Shown: positions 36,338-45,834, counted from the first letter of the stretch. The stretch is DNA of 64,000 nt from Aquimarina sediminis (GCF_002895435.1 NZ_POYJ01000011.1:62001-126000); one strand, 5' to 3'. The notes: generated by a model not told the origin, from the sequence alone. Made by a program: numbers and translations.

Positions 36338-36411
36338 ACGCTGTTATTTACATTGTATATTAATTTTATCTTATGATATCAACTTCTCCACACCATTCTA
36401 CATATCAAAAA

Positions 36412-38076
36412 TCAAAAATCAGAAATAGAAATATAATTCAACTTTAGCTGTTGTGCCATTTGTTTTGCTTTACCTAATCGTACAAAACCTGTCTCAGTAT
36501 CTACAATTGTAGCTTTTGTAATTCTTGAAAGATATTTTTTATAGGTACTTACTGCATAGTGAAATGGCTGCGTTGTTCCTGTATTTATCTTCCCATCTGT
36601 AAACACAAATAGTTGTGTTGTTTGCATATTCACAGATCTCAACAGTTCGTACACTTTTAAAAAGGCTTCTCCCAGATTGGTTTTACCCGCCGTTCTCAAT
36701 TGGTAATTAGTATCCGAAATCTGTTGCACATTGGTCGTAAATTCCTGAATAATCTTTGCCGATGCATCTTGTAAACCTATAATTGCATATTGCACTTTTT
36801 GCAAAGGATAGGAAGCAATGGTTTTTTTGATGATTCCTTTAAGATATCCCATTTGTTGATCTAATGCCATAGAAGCACTGGTATCTACCAAAAATATAAT
36901 TCTTGCCATTGCTTTTTCTGTGGCTTGTTTATATATCGTTGTAAATCTACCGGTGGTAAGGTAGTTTCTTACAGATTGTACTATAGCAATTTCTGATTGT
37001 TGCTTTGCAGGATGAGATACTACATGTAGTTTTTGTGAGGTCTCTATTTGTATTTCTTGTTTTTTGGTAGCTTTTGGTGCCGAAAATTTCAATCCTTGTT
37101 GCACGGCTTTAGGTAATTGAAAAGATGTAGAGTCTTGCCCATTCTGAGGAGTGGTTTCTTCCTGAGAGTTTTGATCTTTTTGCTCGGAAGACTCTTCTTT
37201 ATTTTGATCAGATGGTGGCGTGTATTCTTTAGTACGATGTTGTAATACAAACGGTGCAATTATCTTTATCATCTCTAAAGTTACTTCCTCTTTATTATGA
37301 TACGCAGCATAGGCTCTTGCCGTTTTTAATAATAGTATATCTGCCCTCATTCCTTCCACTTTATTAGTGATAGTAAGTTTAGCACATTGTTCTTGTATGG
37401 CTTCAGGAATACTAACTTTATTAAGTTGTTCTTTAGCTAGTAATACTTGAGTTTTTATATTTTTCTCCTCTTGCTCGAATTCTTTATAAAATGCAAGAGG
37501 ATCACTATCAAAACTAAGGCGTTGCATTGCAATCTGGGTTCGTGTTTTTATTTCTTTTGGTGTTTGGATTGTAACACTTAATCCAAATCGATCCAATAGT
37601 TGTGGTCGTAGTGCTCCTTCTTCTGGATTCATGGTTCCTACAAGACAAAAACGACTATCCATCCATTGAGAAATCCCTTCACGCTCCAGATGATATCCTC
37701 CTGTTGCAGATGAATCCAATAATACATCCATCAGGTAATCATTAAGTAGATTTACCTCATCGATATACAAAAACCCGCGATGTGCTTGCGCTAACAGTCC
37801 TTTATCTACAATTACAGTTTTCTGGTTGATCAATGCTTCTAGGTTAATACTTCCTAACACCCTGTCTTCTGTAGCACCAATAGGTAGATTTACAAAAGGA
37901 AAATCCTCTCCCATTAATTGACTTAACCCTCGTACCATAGTAGTTTTGGCAGTTCCTTTATCCCCGGTTGCCAATACTCCCCCAATGCTTGGATCTACCA
38001 GATTAAGTAGTAAACATAACTTTAAATCTTCCTGATCAGGTATTGCGGCAAAGGGATAAGTATATTTTGACTGCAT
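36412..38076 (-). CDS. Fused ChlI/ChlD chelatase AAA+ motor with VWA domain
   Basis: A 554-residue fusion of the I and D subunits of Mg-chelatase-type enzymes, taken here as the motor of CobN. The AAA+ part has Walker A LATGDKGTAKTTMVRG near residue 37, Walker B GFLYIDEVNLLNDYLMD near 97 and LVGTMNPEEGALRPQLLDRF near 145. A Gln/Glu/Ser-rich linker (about 285-325) leads to a VWA domain with the MIDAS motif FLVDTSASM near residue 395 and the partner FVFTDGKINTGT near 490. Many bacteria lacking CobS/CobT use such ChlID proteins for cobalt chelation. It is not in an operon with cobN but is only 4 kb away. Confidence 0.9.
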   Translation of the reverse strand: MQSKYTYPFAAIPDQEDLKLCLLLNLVDPSIGGVLATGDKGTAKTTMVRGLSQLMGEDFPFVNLPIGATEDRVLGSINLEALINQKTVIVDKGLLAQAHRGFLYIDEVNLLNDYLMDVLLDSSATGGYHLEREGISQWMDSRFCLVGTMNPEEGALRPQLLDRFGLSVTIQTPKEIKTRTQIAMQRLSFDSDPLAFYKEFEQEEKNIKTQVLLAKEQLNKVSIPEAIQEQCAKLTITNKVEGMRADILLLKTARAYAAYHNKEEVTLEMIKIIAPFVLQHRTKEYTPPSDQNKEESSEQKDQNSQEETTPQNGQDSTSFQLPKAVQQGLKFSAPKATKKQEIQIETSQKLHVVSHPAKQQSEIAIVQSVRNYLTTGRFTTIYKQATEKAMARIIFLVDTSASMALDQQMGYLKGIIKKTIASYPLQKVQYAIIGLQDASAKIIQEFTTNVQQISDTNYQLRTAGKTNLGEAFLKVYELLRSVNMQTTQLFVFTDGKINTGTTQPFHYAVSTYKKYLSRITKATIVDTETGFVRLGKAKQMAQQLKLNYISISDF

Positions 38077-38488
38077 ATGTATTTTTGTATGATGGTAAAA
38101 ATACGGATTTATATAAGTAGAATTGACATGTAATATTATTTATATCTCCTATTTTATATATAAAAAAAGGAAACTAAATCAATGTCAAAATAATGTAAAC
38201 CAATATTCTTATTTTAAATAATACCGATAACTGAAATGGTTTTTATAAAATATTAAATAAATCACAGCCTTAGTTTCCCAATAATTTCCTATTTTAGAAG
38301 AACTATTGATTTCTTTTTAAACAAAAAGACGTTCAATTTTTGTCAAAATGTATGCGAATATTAAACCCTTTAAACATAATATTCGTTAAAGAAGTTCTAC
38401 TTCTGCTCCCTTATCCAATTATCCCGTTTTTGTATATCAGTGTATCAATTTGATTTATTGAATTGTTATACCATAGAACCTACTTTTA
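38077..38488. other. Divergent promoter region
   Basis: An AT-rich interval between the divergent chelatase-motor and receiver-glycosyltransferase genes. It must contain both promoters, but I see no convincing operator, hairpin or small gene. Confidence 0.6.
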
Positions 38489-39652
38489 ATGAAGAAAATT
38501 TTAGCAATAGACGACCAACAACTCGTATTATTATCCTTAGAAAAACATCTTTCGGATTTAGGGTATACTATTAAATGTGCGAGTGATGGGCAATCAGGAC
38601 TTGATCTTTTTGATAGTTATAAACCAGATATTGTAATTGTGGACATTAATATGGATGGAATGTCTGGTCTTGAAGTAATAGAGAAGATTCGTCAGGAAAA
38701 AAAATCAGATGTTAAGATTTTGGTGATGTCCGGTAATACCAGTGAAGACACCATTATAGATGGTTTTGATCTAGGCATAGACGATTACATGAAAAAACCA
38801 TTATCTCTTAATGAAATTTCGGCGCGTATAGCAAGAATTTTTGGTATAAGACCAAAGAAAAAACCAGAAAACAACTCCAAAGGTCAAATGTTACAAAGGC
38901 ATTGTGTTGGAGTTGTCATTCCTTGTTATAATGAAGAAACAAGAATTTTGAGTAAAGAATTTACTGATTTTGCACATAGTAATCTGGGATATCATTTGTG
39001 TTTTGTTAATGATGGAAGTACTGATAATACGTTAGAAGTATTAAAAAAATTATCTAAGGGAAGAGAAGATAACATTAGTGTTTATAATTGTGTTAAAAAT
39101 GGAGGAAAAGGGGAAGCTGTACGACAAGGTGTTCTTCATCTTGCCAAAGACTCACAATTAGATTATATTGGATATCTGGATGCCGACCTATCGACAGATT
39201 TTAAAGATTTTGATGATTTGGTAAAAACTATAGAATCTTCAAAATTTAAAATTGTAAGCGGGTCGAGAATGAGTAGAATGGGAGCCAATATCACCAAAGA
39301 ATCCGCTAGAAAAATAATAAGTAAAACGATTAATCTTATTATTAGAAACATCCTGAACATGTCTTTTAACGACACCCAATGTGGAGCCAAAATAATGGAT
39401 AGAGAAATAGCTAATGAAATGTTTCGAGAAAAGTTTATTACCAAGTGGTTATTTGATGTAGAGATCTTTATGAAGATGCGCAAATTTTATGGAAAAGAAA
39501 AAGCAGTTTCCTACATATGTGAACAACCGCTAAAACGTTGGGTACATGCAGATGGTTCAAAGTTATCAATGAAAGATTCTATAAAAATTGTAGGGCAACT
39601 TGCTCAAATCGCATATTATTATAATTTTAAAATCAAATCAAAGTTTAAATAG
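38489..39652 (+). CDS. Receiver domain fused to a GT2 glycosyltransferase
   Basis: A 387-residue fusion. Residues 1-120 are a CheY-like receiver: acidic pocket ILAIDDQQLVL, phospho-Asp in IVIVDINMDGMSGLE, Thr/Ser in VLVMSGNTSED and Lys in DYMKKPLSLNE. Residues about 135-380 are a GT2 of the dolichyl/polyprenyl-phosphate glycosyltransferase (ALG5/DPM1-like) type: VVIPCYNEETRILS, FVNDGSTDNT, NGGKGEAVRQG, the DxD-like YLDADLSTDF, SGSRMS and DTQCGAKIM. No membrane helices are visible. It suggests phosphorylation-controlled transfer of a sugar to a lipid carrier. It converges on an HPt gene 25 bp away. The fusion of these two domains is unusual. Confidence 0.93.
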   Translation: MKKILAIDDQQLVLLSLEKHLSDLGYTIKCASDGQSGLDLFDSYKPDIVIVDINMDGMSGLEVIEKIRQEKKSDVKILVMSGNTSEDTIIDGFDLGIDDYMKKPLSLNEISARIARIFGIRPKKKPENNSKGQMLQRHCVGVVIPCYNEETRILSKEFTDFAHSNLGYHLCFVNDGSTDNTLEVLKKLSKGREDNISVYNCVKNGGKGEAVRQGVLHLAKDSQLDYIGYLDADLSTDFKDFDDLVKTIESSKFKIVSGSRMSRMGANITKESARKIISKTINLIIRNILNMSFNDTQCGAKIMDREIANEMFREKFITKWLFDVEIFMKMRKFYGKEKAVSYICEQPLKRWVHADGSKLSMKDSIKIVGQLAQIAYYYNFKIKSKFK

Positions 39653-39677
39653 AATAGAAAATCAGTTCTAAAAAAGA

Positions 39678-39995
39678 TTATAGTGTTTTGATGTATTCTG
39701 TTATTTTTTTTAGGACTTTTTCAAAATCTTCCTTAAGGTCGTAGCTTCCTTCTTTCAGGTTATTTTCATAATCAGTCGCAATACCATAGCCTTTCTCAAG
39801 TCCAAAAATGCTAACCTTATGCTTCAGCTTATGCACAAACTCTGCTGCTTTTAGTAGGTTTTTATCTTTCAAACAATCAAAGTATTGCTCTTTTTCTATT
39901 GGGAATTCTCTTTTTATAACAGAAAGCATCCGCTCTTCAAAAGATGTATCACCATTAGATATCTCATTTATTTCTGACAAATTTGGTTGTTCCAT
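39678..39995 (-). CDS. Free-standing HPt phosphotransfer protein
   Basis: A 105-residue, all-helical protein with the HPt signature AAEFVHKLKHKVSIFGLEKG, in which the first His is the phosphorylated residue and the HKLKxxxxxxG spacing is canonical. Such proteins shuttle phosphate between hybrid kinases and receivers. It is convergent with the receiver-glycosyltransferase gene (25-bp gap), which makes that receiver its most likely local partner; the upstream donor could be a hybrid kinase such as the one at 5757-7955 or another elsewhere. Confidence 0.88.
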   Translation of the reverse strand: MEQPNLSEINEISNGDTSFEERMLSVIKREFPIEKEQYFDCLKDKNLLKAAEFVHKLKHKVSIFGLEKGYGIATDYENNLKEGSYDLKEDFEKVLKKITEYIKTL

Positions 39996-40379
39996 TATAG
40001 TTGGTTTTTAATTAGAATATATTCGATATCCTAAAAGTAGTCAAAAAAGTATTCCTTAGTATTACGATTCATCCATCTACTATAGAAATAACACGTATCA
40101 GACCAAGTGAACACACTCTTTTTTACTCACATTTAGAGGGAAATACACTATAATATTGCGGTTTACCTACCCTTGTAATCCACTGTTTATTACTAATTTA
40201 GACTATATACCAACATCACTTTACATTATATGATAAAATCTTGTTCAAAAAAGCGAATTACTTCCTAATTGCTAAGCTCATATCTAGTATTATAGAAGAT
40301 AACCTCTATAGCATTATTGTTTATAGTTAAAGGCTAGGGTTAGACAAGCAAGATTAAAGAATAAGACCATTTTTAAAAG
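39996..40379. other. Intergenic region with no recognised feature
   Basis: AT-rich interval between divergent HPt and DUF1254 genes. It should carry both promoters. I see no hairpin, repeat or small gene that stands out. Confidence 0.6.
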
Positions 40380-41888
40380 ATGATTTTAACCAATAATCAA
40401 ATATATCACATGAATTTAGAATTATTAAATGAAAAAGAGACCAAAATTAAACAATGGCATGTAACTCCTGCTGATTTAATGGGGATAAACATGGGCAGCG
40501 AAAACCTGACTGACAAAGAAATTAAAGAAAGAGATAATAAAGGAAAAGAAGATTGGGCTTATTCTGTAGGTGTACAGGCATACATTTTTGGGCTTCCTTT
40601 AATGATATTTCAGCGTGAAAGAAGAATTCGGTTAAATCCTGAATCTTTAGCCATTGCACAACATGTTGCTCCGGCTGCTCCTATAAATAAAATCGGAAAG
40701 ATGACAAAACTTGCTACTGCGGCTGTTTTGCCTTATACCCCTAATAACGATACTGGATATTGCAGTGCCTTGATTGATGTAGAAAAAGAACCCTTGATAT
40801 TAACAGCTCCTGATATCACAGACCGATATTGGTCTATAGAATTTACTGATGTTTATACTAATAACATAGCCTATATTGGTACCCGTTCCACCAAAGGAAA
40901 AGGAGGTGATTTTGCACTAGTTGCTTCAAATTGGTCAGGTAAACTACCTAGCCATATTAGTGCTAATAGAATTATTAGATTCCCTCAGGACAAAGGCATG
41001 TTTGCCATTAGAATAGGGGTGGTAGAAACCGAAGAGGATATTACAATAATGAATACCTTACATGATCAATTCCATCTAACAAACTTAAGCCAATGGGGTT
41101 ATCTTGGTGAGGTAAATACAATTACACCAAAACAGTATGATTTTCTAGAATACGATAGTGAATTAGGTTTTTATAAGCAACTATTAACTTTAGGAAATGT
41201 AGATATGCCTCAAGAAAAAGATAGAGCAACCCTATATACTATCCAATCTCTCCTATATCAAGAAAAAAATGGAGGACTAGACCCATATATCAAAAAAGGG
41301 CTTATTAGAGCTCTTAAAGATTCTGCTGAAGATATCCTAAAATGGAAAGTAAAAAACAGAGGCACCACACATGAAACAAGGTGGAACAATCTACAACCAG
41401 GAACTTATGGGTTTGATTATTTTAGCAGAGCTGCCGGAGCCCTAGAAGATCTGTTTGTACATGATTGGGAAGAAGCTTTATGCTTCAGTACTAATGAATC
41501 TTATACTCATAAAAAAGCAGAATTCTTAAATGGAGAAAATAAATATGTTATCCATTTTAAACAAGATCAGATAGCTCCTACCTATGGTTTAGGCTTCTGG
41601 TCATTAACCATGTACAACCATAATCTTCAATTCGTTGACAACAAAATAAATAGATACAAAGTAGGTAGCATTATGCCAAAACAAGAGTTGTTATTTAATG
41701 ATGACGGTTCTTTAGATATATACATTCAGCATGATAAGCCAAATGAAGAAAAGAAATATACTAATTGGCTCCCCGCTCCCGCATCTGGAATATTTAGGAT
41801 TAGTTATAGAATATATTTGCCAACCGAAAACCTTCAAAATCCTGACAATATGATCAACTTTCTTCCGCCAATTCTGAAAATATCATAA
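40380..41888 (+). CDS. DUF1254/DUF1214 domain protein
   Basis: A 502-residue protein. The N-terminal DUF1254 part is seen in WAYSVGVQAYIFGLPLMIF, PNNDTGYCSALIDVEKEPL and DRYWSIEFTDVYTNNIAYIG; the C-terminal DUF1214 part in YGLGFWSLTMYNHNLQFVDN, the SDGSLDIYIQHDKP-like block and NWLPAPASGIFRISYRIYLP. An ATG at 40410 is an alternative start. Unlike many family members it has no visible signal peptide. The biochemical function of the family is unknown. A strong terminator follows, and an AraC regulator starts 77 bp downstream. Confidence 0.88.
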   Translation: MILTNNQIYHMNLELLNEKETKIKQWHVTPADLMGINMGSENLTDKEIKERDNKGKEDWAYSVGVQAYIFGLPLMIFQRERRIRLNPESLAIAQHVAPAAPINKIGKMTKLATAAVLPYTPNNDTGYCSALIDVEKEPLILTAPDITDRYWSIEFTDVYTNNIAYIGTRSTKGKGGDFALVASNWSGKLPSHISANRIIRFPQDKGMFAIRIGVVETEEDITIMNTLHDQFHLTNLSQWGYLGEVNTITPKQYDFLEYDSELGFYKQLLTLGNVDMPQEKDRATLYTIQSLLYQEKNGGLDPYIKKGLIRALKDSAEDILKWKVKNRGTTHETRWNNLQPGTYGFDYFSRAAGALEDLFVHDWEEALCFSTNESYTHKKAEFLNGENKYVIHFKQDQIAPTYGLGFWSLTMYNHNLQFVDNKINRYKVGSIMPKQELLFNDDGSLDIYIQHDKPNEEKKYTNWLPAPASGIFRISYRIYLPTENLQNPDNMINFLPPILKIS

Positions 41889-41902
41889 TTCATTTCAACA
41901 TT

Positions 41903-41935
41903 AAACCTGTAAAACCAAAATATTTTTACAGGTTT
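41903..41935 (+). terminator. Intrinsic terminator after the DUF1254 gene
   Basis: AAACCTGTAAAA pairs perfectly with TTTTACAGGTTT around a short loop and is followed by TTTGTTTAA on the plus strand. It lies 15 bp past the DUF1254 stop and isolates it from the AraC gene. Confidence 0.88.
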
Positions 41936-41965
41936 TTTGTTTAATAAAAAAGATGTTTTCAAACT

Positions 41966-42754
41966 ATGCAAGTATTAAAAAACAAATGTGAGTATAACCA
42001 ATTATCTATTCTAGATGGATTGGAGTTATTAAACGCAGAATATCACACATTAGATTTTCCTTTTCATACACATAACACCTTTAATATTGCACTGATTCTA
42101 AATACTACATTTAGTATAAAGCTATCAGACAAATTATTAAAAGCACCTAGAGGGGCTATTTCTGTGGTGAATCCCAATGAAGTACATGCAACACCCTGTG
42201 ATAAGGATTTTGGAAATTCATTTTTTACATATTATATCTCTCCTGAGGTTGTAAAAACATTTAATAACAATGAAGACGTGTTTTTTGTAAACAAAGTAAT
42301 CTATGATCATGATTTGTTTAATGAATTGTATTTTTTATCTCAAAACTTTAAAAACAATACTATCAATTTTGAACCCAGATTAATAAAAGCGTTAAAAAAA
42401 CTGATCTCGCAATACGGTGTAAAACAAGAATTTAAACATAAAACAACACGACTATTTCAATCTTTTATAAACGAAACTTCCCTTAGTACATTTTCTCTGG
42501 ATAAAACCTCCTCGCAATTTGGGTTAAATAAGTATAAATTTATTCGACTGTTTAAACAGGAAACCGGTTTAACGCCCAATAATTATGTATTGCTAAAGAG
42601 AATAGAAAAAAGCAAACAGTTACTTAAAGAAGGCTCTCCTATTTTTAATGCTGCTATTGATAGCGGTTTTTATGATACCCCTCATTTTTATAGAAACTTT
42701 AAACGGTATACAGGGGTAACTCCCCTAGTTTTTCAAAACGCATATCTTTTATAA
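41966..42754 (+). CDS. AraC family transcriptional regulator
   Basis: A 262-residue regulator with an N-terminal cupin-like sensing domain (LDFPFHTHNTFNIALIL, GAISVVNPNEVHATPC) and a C-terminal double helix-turn-helix of AraC type: SSQFGLNKYKFIRLFKQETGLTPNNYVLLKRIEKSKQLL and AAIDSGFYDTPHFYRNFKRYTGVTPLVFQ-like segments. The H-x-H and NPxEVH pattern is typical of AraC-cupins that bind sugars or aromatic effectors. It may control the flanking DUF1254 or S41 gene. Confidence 0.92.
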   Translation: MQVLKNKCEYNQLSILDGLELLNAEYHTLDFPFHTHNTFNIALILNTTFSIKLSDKLLKAPRGAISVVNPNEVHATPCDKDFGNSFFTYYISPEVVKTFNNNEDVFFVNKVIYDHDLFNELYFLSQNFKNNTINFEPRLIKALKKLISQYGVKQEFKHKTTRLFQSFINETSLSTFSLDKTSSQFGLNKYKFIRLFKQETGLTPNNYVLLKRIEKSKQLLKEGSPIFNAAIDSGFYDTPHFYRNFKRYTGVTPLVFQNAYLL

Positions 42755-42843
42755 CAAGATGATGTGCAATATCATACAATAGCTTTAGATGTATAATGAG
42801 TAATTTTGATGAATTCTACAATTAGTTTATCAAAAATCAATTT

Positions 42844-44328
42844 ATGTTCAAGTCATCAAAATTATTGTTTGTAACTCTATTCTTATGGAGTAATAATATC
42901 CTTTTTGCGCAACAAAAGATCTCGGGTATTGATTTTGGCAAAACGCTTTCTATAAAAGAATTAAAAGAAGATTTTAGAATTATGAGGCGTCACATTGAGA
43001 CTATTCATCCGGGATTATACACTTATACCAATAAAACAGAAATGGATACCATATTTGATGAGCTTGAAAAGTCTATAAATACACCTATGTCTTCAATTAT
43101 GTTTTATAGAAAAATTGTTCTCCTTCTGCAATTTATTAAAAATGGGCATACCAACATTCTTACTAATCTAGAATATGAAAAAGCTATTAAGGAATCATTT
43201 ACACTATTTCCCTTTGAAATATACCCCGACGATGGTCAGTTATACATCCTTAAAAACAACTCTACCAATTCCTTGATTAAAGAAGGAAGTATTATCAAAA
43301 GTATCAATGGCAAAGATGCTATGACGCTGTTTACCCAAATAAGCAATAAGATTTCCAGAGATGGTAATATGACCACATTTGCTCAAATGGTAGCCTTGCA
43401 TAGATTTAATGAGTTCTACGCCGCACATGAAGGGGTTTATCAATCTTACGATATCGAATATATCACTCCCAATGGAAAAACTACAAAATCAACTGTAAAA
43501 GGACTCACAGTTAAGGAAATAAAAAAGAATAAATGGGATCGATATCAGGATGATGGTAAATGGTGGGGAGAAACAAATGAGCCAGTCTTAAAACTAAAAA
43601 TTGATAATGATGTAGCGATTCTAAAAATACAAACATTCTCGACCTATTTTGCAAAAAAAGTAAAACAAAATTTTAAAAAATTCTTTAACAAATCCTTCGA
43701 GCAGATTGAAGAAAAAGGAGTAAAACATCTAATTATCGACCTACGGGGTAACGGTGGTGGGCACGAAAAACCAACACATCTACTATTCTCCCATCTTTCT
43801 GACAAACCTTTTGTTTTCAATAAAGATATGTACGCTATTACCAACAAGATACCTGATCCCGAACTTTATGACAACAGTAGATTTGTAATGAATTTTTTAT
43901 ATCCTCTGTTTTGTCTAAAAAAGAGAGGAGGTGTCTATACCATAAAAGGAATTCCAGGTATGCAAAAGCATAAACCTGCCAAAACTGTTTTTAAAGGTAA
44001 AGTATATGTATTAATCAATGGTCTCTCTTTTTCTGCTTCTGGTGAAATAACTTCATTTATCAGAAACGCCAATAGAGCTGTGTTTATAGGAGAAGAAGTT
44101 GGAGGAAATGCATGTCAAAATGTAAGCGGAGCAACAGTAATGCTAACACTACCCAACTCTAAAAATCGCATTAGAATACCAAGAGAGCTATTTACTCTTA
44201 ATGTCGATTCAGAGCAATGCGATCGGGGAGTAATTCCGGATCATTACATAAGACCATCTATCACCGATAAATTAATGGGTACGGATCCAGAAATGGATTT
44301 TACTTTGAATCTTATCAAAAATCAATAA
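42844..44328 (+). CDS. Secreted S41 family peptidase
   Basis: A 494-residue C-terminal-processing-peptidase-like protein. It has a signal peptide (LLFVTLFLWSNNILFAQ), a helical N-terminal region with the flavobacterial LKEDFRIMRRHIETIHPGLY motif, a short PDZ-like part (GSIIKSINGKDAM) and the S41 core: LIIDLRGNGGG near residue 300, VYVLINGLSFSASGEITSFI with the nucleophilic Ser near residue 398, and FIGEEVGGNACQN. It probably acts in the periplasm or outside the cell on unknown peptides. Confidence 0.89.
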   Translation: MFKSSKLLFVTLFLWSNNILFAQQKISGIDFGKTLSIKELKEDFRIMRRHIETIHPGLYTYTNKTEMDTIFDELEKSINTPMSSIMFYRKIVLLLQFIKNGHTNILTNLEYEKAIKESFTLFPFEIYPDDGQLYILKNNSTNSLIKEGSIIKSINGKDAMTLFTQISNKISRDGNMTTFAQMVALHRFNEFYAAHEGVYQSYDIEYITPNGKTTKSTVKGLTVKEIKKNKWDRYQDDGKWWGETNEPVLKLKIDNDVAILKIQTFSTYFAKKVKQNFKKFFNKSFEQIEEKGVKHLIIDLRGNGGGHEKPTHLLFSHLSDKPFVFNKDMYAITNKIPDPELYDNSRFVMNFLYPLFCLKKRGGVYTIKGIPGMQKHKPAKTVFKGKVYVLINGLSFSASGEITSFIRNANRAVFIGEEVGGNACQNVSGATVMLTLPNSKNRIRIPRELFTLNVDSEQCDRGVIPDHYIRPSITDKLMGTDPEMDFTLNLIKNQ

Positions 44329-44409
44329 TCTTTTTCAGAGTGGGTAAGCACATTTTTTCTGATATGAAAAGGGGCAGCTTTATTAAAACGGCTAGTATTT
44401 AACTCAAAA

Positions 44410-44625
44410 TACCATATGTTGAATCAAAAAGACCTTCCGTTTAACTCTAGAAGTGCAATTTTCAGCTGTATTGATTGAAATTTCAACCTTTGTAGTTAAA
44501 ATTTTAAGGTAAGGAGTTAAATTTTTAACCTTCTTTCTTAAAAATTGAAGGCGAATGGTTAAACACTTCGTCAAAAAGACCGACAAGAAGGTCTAGACGG
44601 TTAAAGATTTAACCTCAATAAGGTA
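44410..44625. repeat. Imperfect short-repeat patch between S41 and trmL
   Basis: The interval contains repeated TCAAAAAGACC (44422 and 44570), several GGTTAAA/AGTTAAA/TTTAACC motifs in both orientations spaced roughly 20-30 bp apart, and a small AGACC/GGTCT hairpin near 44577-44595. It lies between two convergent genes. The 60-codon open frame across it has no protein-like features. Boundaries are approximate. Confidence 0.5.
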
Positions 44626-44628
44626 AAA

Positions 44629-45087
44629 TTAGGCGTTTCTCATGTTTCTTAATCCTTCATACACTACTATGCCAACTGCATTGGCAAGATTTAAGCTTCT
44701 TATCTTATCACTATACAAAGGTATTTTATATAGTTGATTGCAATATTTGGTAGTTATATTCTCTGGTAATCCAACGGATTCTTTTCCGAAGACAAAAAAC
44801 ATATCATCCTCAAACGGTATATCACAATAGTCTTTTTTTGCATGACTAGAGAGGTATACCATCTTTTTATCTTCATTCACAGTATAGAATTCTTCTATAT
44901 TTTCATACATATGCACAGAAATATGTTTCCAGTAATCCAATCCAGCTCTTTTTAACCGTGAATCACTTAACTCAAACCCAAATGGTTTTACCAGATGTAA
45001 ATGGGATCCCGAGGCTAAACTAAGCCTACCGATATTACCTGTATTCGTAGGAATTTCAGGTTCTATAAGTACAATGTTGTATGCCAT
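44629..45087 (-). CDS. trmL: tRNA (cytidine/uridine-2'-O)-methyltransferase TrmL
   Basis: A 152-residue SPOUT methyltransferase with the trefoil-knot motifs of TrmL: IVLIEPEIPTNTGNIGRLS, LHLVKPFGFELSD.RLKRAG-type stretch, MFFVFGKESVGLPE and YSDKIRSLNLANAVGIVVYE. TrmL methylates the ribose at position 34 of certain tRNA-Leu species using SAM. It sits at the end of the right-hand cob block, 36 bp after the transporter, and may be part of that transcript by read-through, not by function. Confidence 0.94.
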   Translation of the reverse strand: MAYNIVLIEPEIPTNTGNIGRLSLASGSHLHLVKPFGFELSDSRLKRAGLDYWKHISVHMYENIEEFYTVNEDKKMVYLSSHAKKDYCDIPFEDDMFFVFGKESVGLPENITTKYCNQLYKIPLYSDKIRSLNLANAVGIVVYEGLRNMRNA

Positions 45088-45123
45088 GTTTTATTATATC
45101 TATACTATCTATTTATAGAACTA

Positions 45124-45834
45124 CTAAAATAATACGCTTTCTAATACCATCAACCCTACTATGATAGAGATAACACCAAGTACTCCGTTCATCCATTTAA
45201 AAATAGAAACATTACGTTCTATAAAACGGCTCATGGCAAAAATGAGAACATAACTATATACCCCCATAGAAAGGATAACTCCGATAGATTCTACTATCAA
45301 TATCCAGATAGCGTCAGAGACAGTATCTGCACTAATGACCAATGCAGAGGTAAGCGCTCCTCCTGTTCCTGCCAAACCATGAAGCATTCCTACCCAAAAT
45401 GATCGATTAATCGGATTCATAGCTATTTCTTCTCCCCTTTTTCCATGTAGATGTATAGGGTTTCCAGCTACATGATCATGTGCTTCAATTTTCTTATGAT
45501 CAGCCATCATCTCATTGATCTTATGATTTCGTTTAATCGCCATAATCCCTAACCAAACCATAATTGGTCCAACAGAAAATTCTGCAAAAAAAGAAATACT
45601 CTCTACAAAAGTATGCAGAGCGGCTCTAAAAGCTAAAGCAATTCCTCCAAACATTAATAAAGTAACCGAATGCCCAAGTGCCCATTGTGATGCTGTAATT
45701 GCAGTTTTAAAAGAAATTTTCTTTTTCTGAATAGCATTTTCTGCTGCCAATACAGATACTGCCGACATATGGTCGGGTTCAAAAGAATGTAAAACCCCCG
45801 CTAAGAGAGGTCGAGCAAGATTCATTAAGTTCAT
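45124..45834 (-). CDS. UreH/NiCoT-like cobalt or nickel transporter
   Basis: A 236-residue integral membrane protein with about six helices. Metal-binding signatures are LLAGVLHSFEPDHMSAV in the first helix and GMLHGLAGTGGALTS in the fourth, as in UreH-like relatives of NiCoT/HupE permeases. A His-rich cytoplasmic loop (KKIEAHDHVAGNPIHLHG) may bind the metal. The ATG overlaps the cbiD stop by 4 bp (ATGA), which makes cobalt uptake for B12 the most probable role. Confidence 0.82.
   Translation of the reverse strand: MNLMNLARPLLAGVLHSFEPDHMSAVSVLAAENAIQKKKISFKTAITASQWALGHSVTLLMFGGIALAFRAALHTFVESISFFAEFSVGPIMVWLGIMAIKRNHKINEMMADHKKIEAHDHVAGNPIHLHGKRGEEIAMNPINRSFWVGMLHGLAGTGGALTSALVISADTVSDAIWILIVESIGVILSMGVYSYVLIFAMSRFIERNVSIFKWMNGVLGVISIIVGLMVLESVLF

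Noticed and set aside
28676..38076. CobN plus ChlID as magnesium chelatase for chlorophyll
   Set aside because: No other bacteriochlorophyll gene is present, and cobB is coupled to cobN.
44404..44586. 60-codon minus-strand frame
   Set aside because: It runs through the short-repeat patch, starts after no plausible signal and shows no family resemblance.
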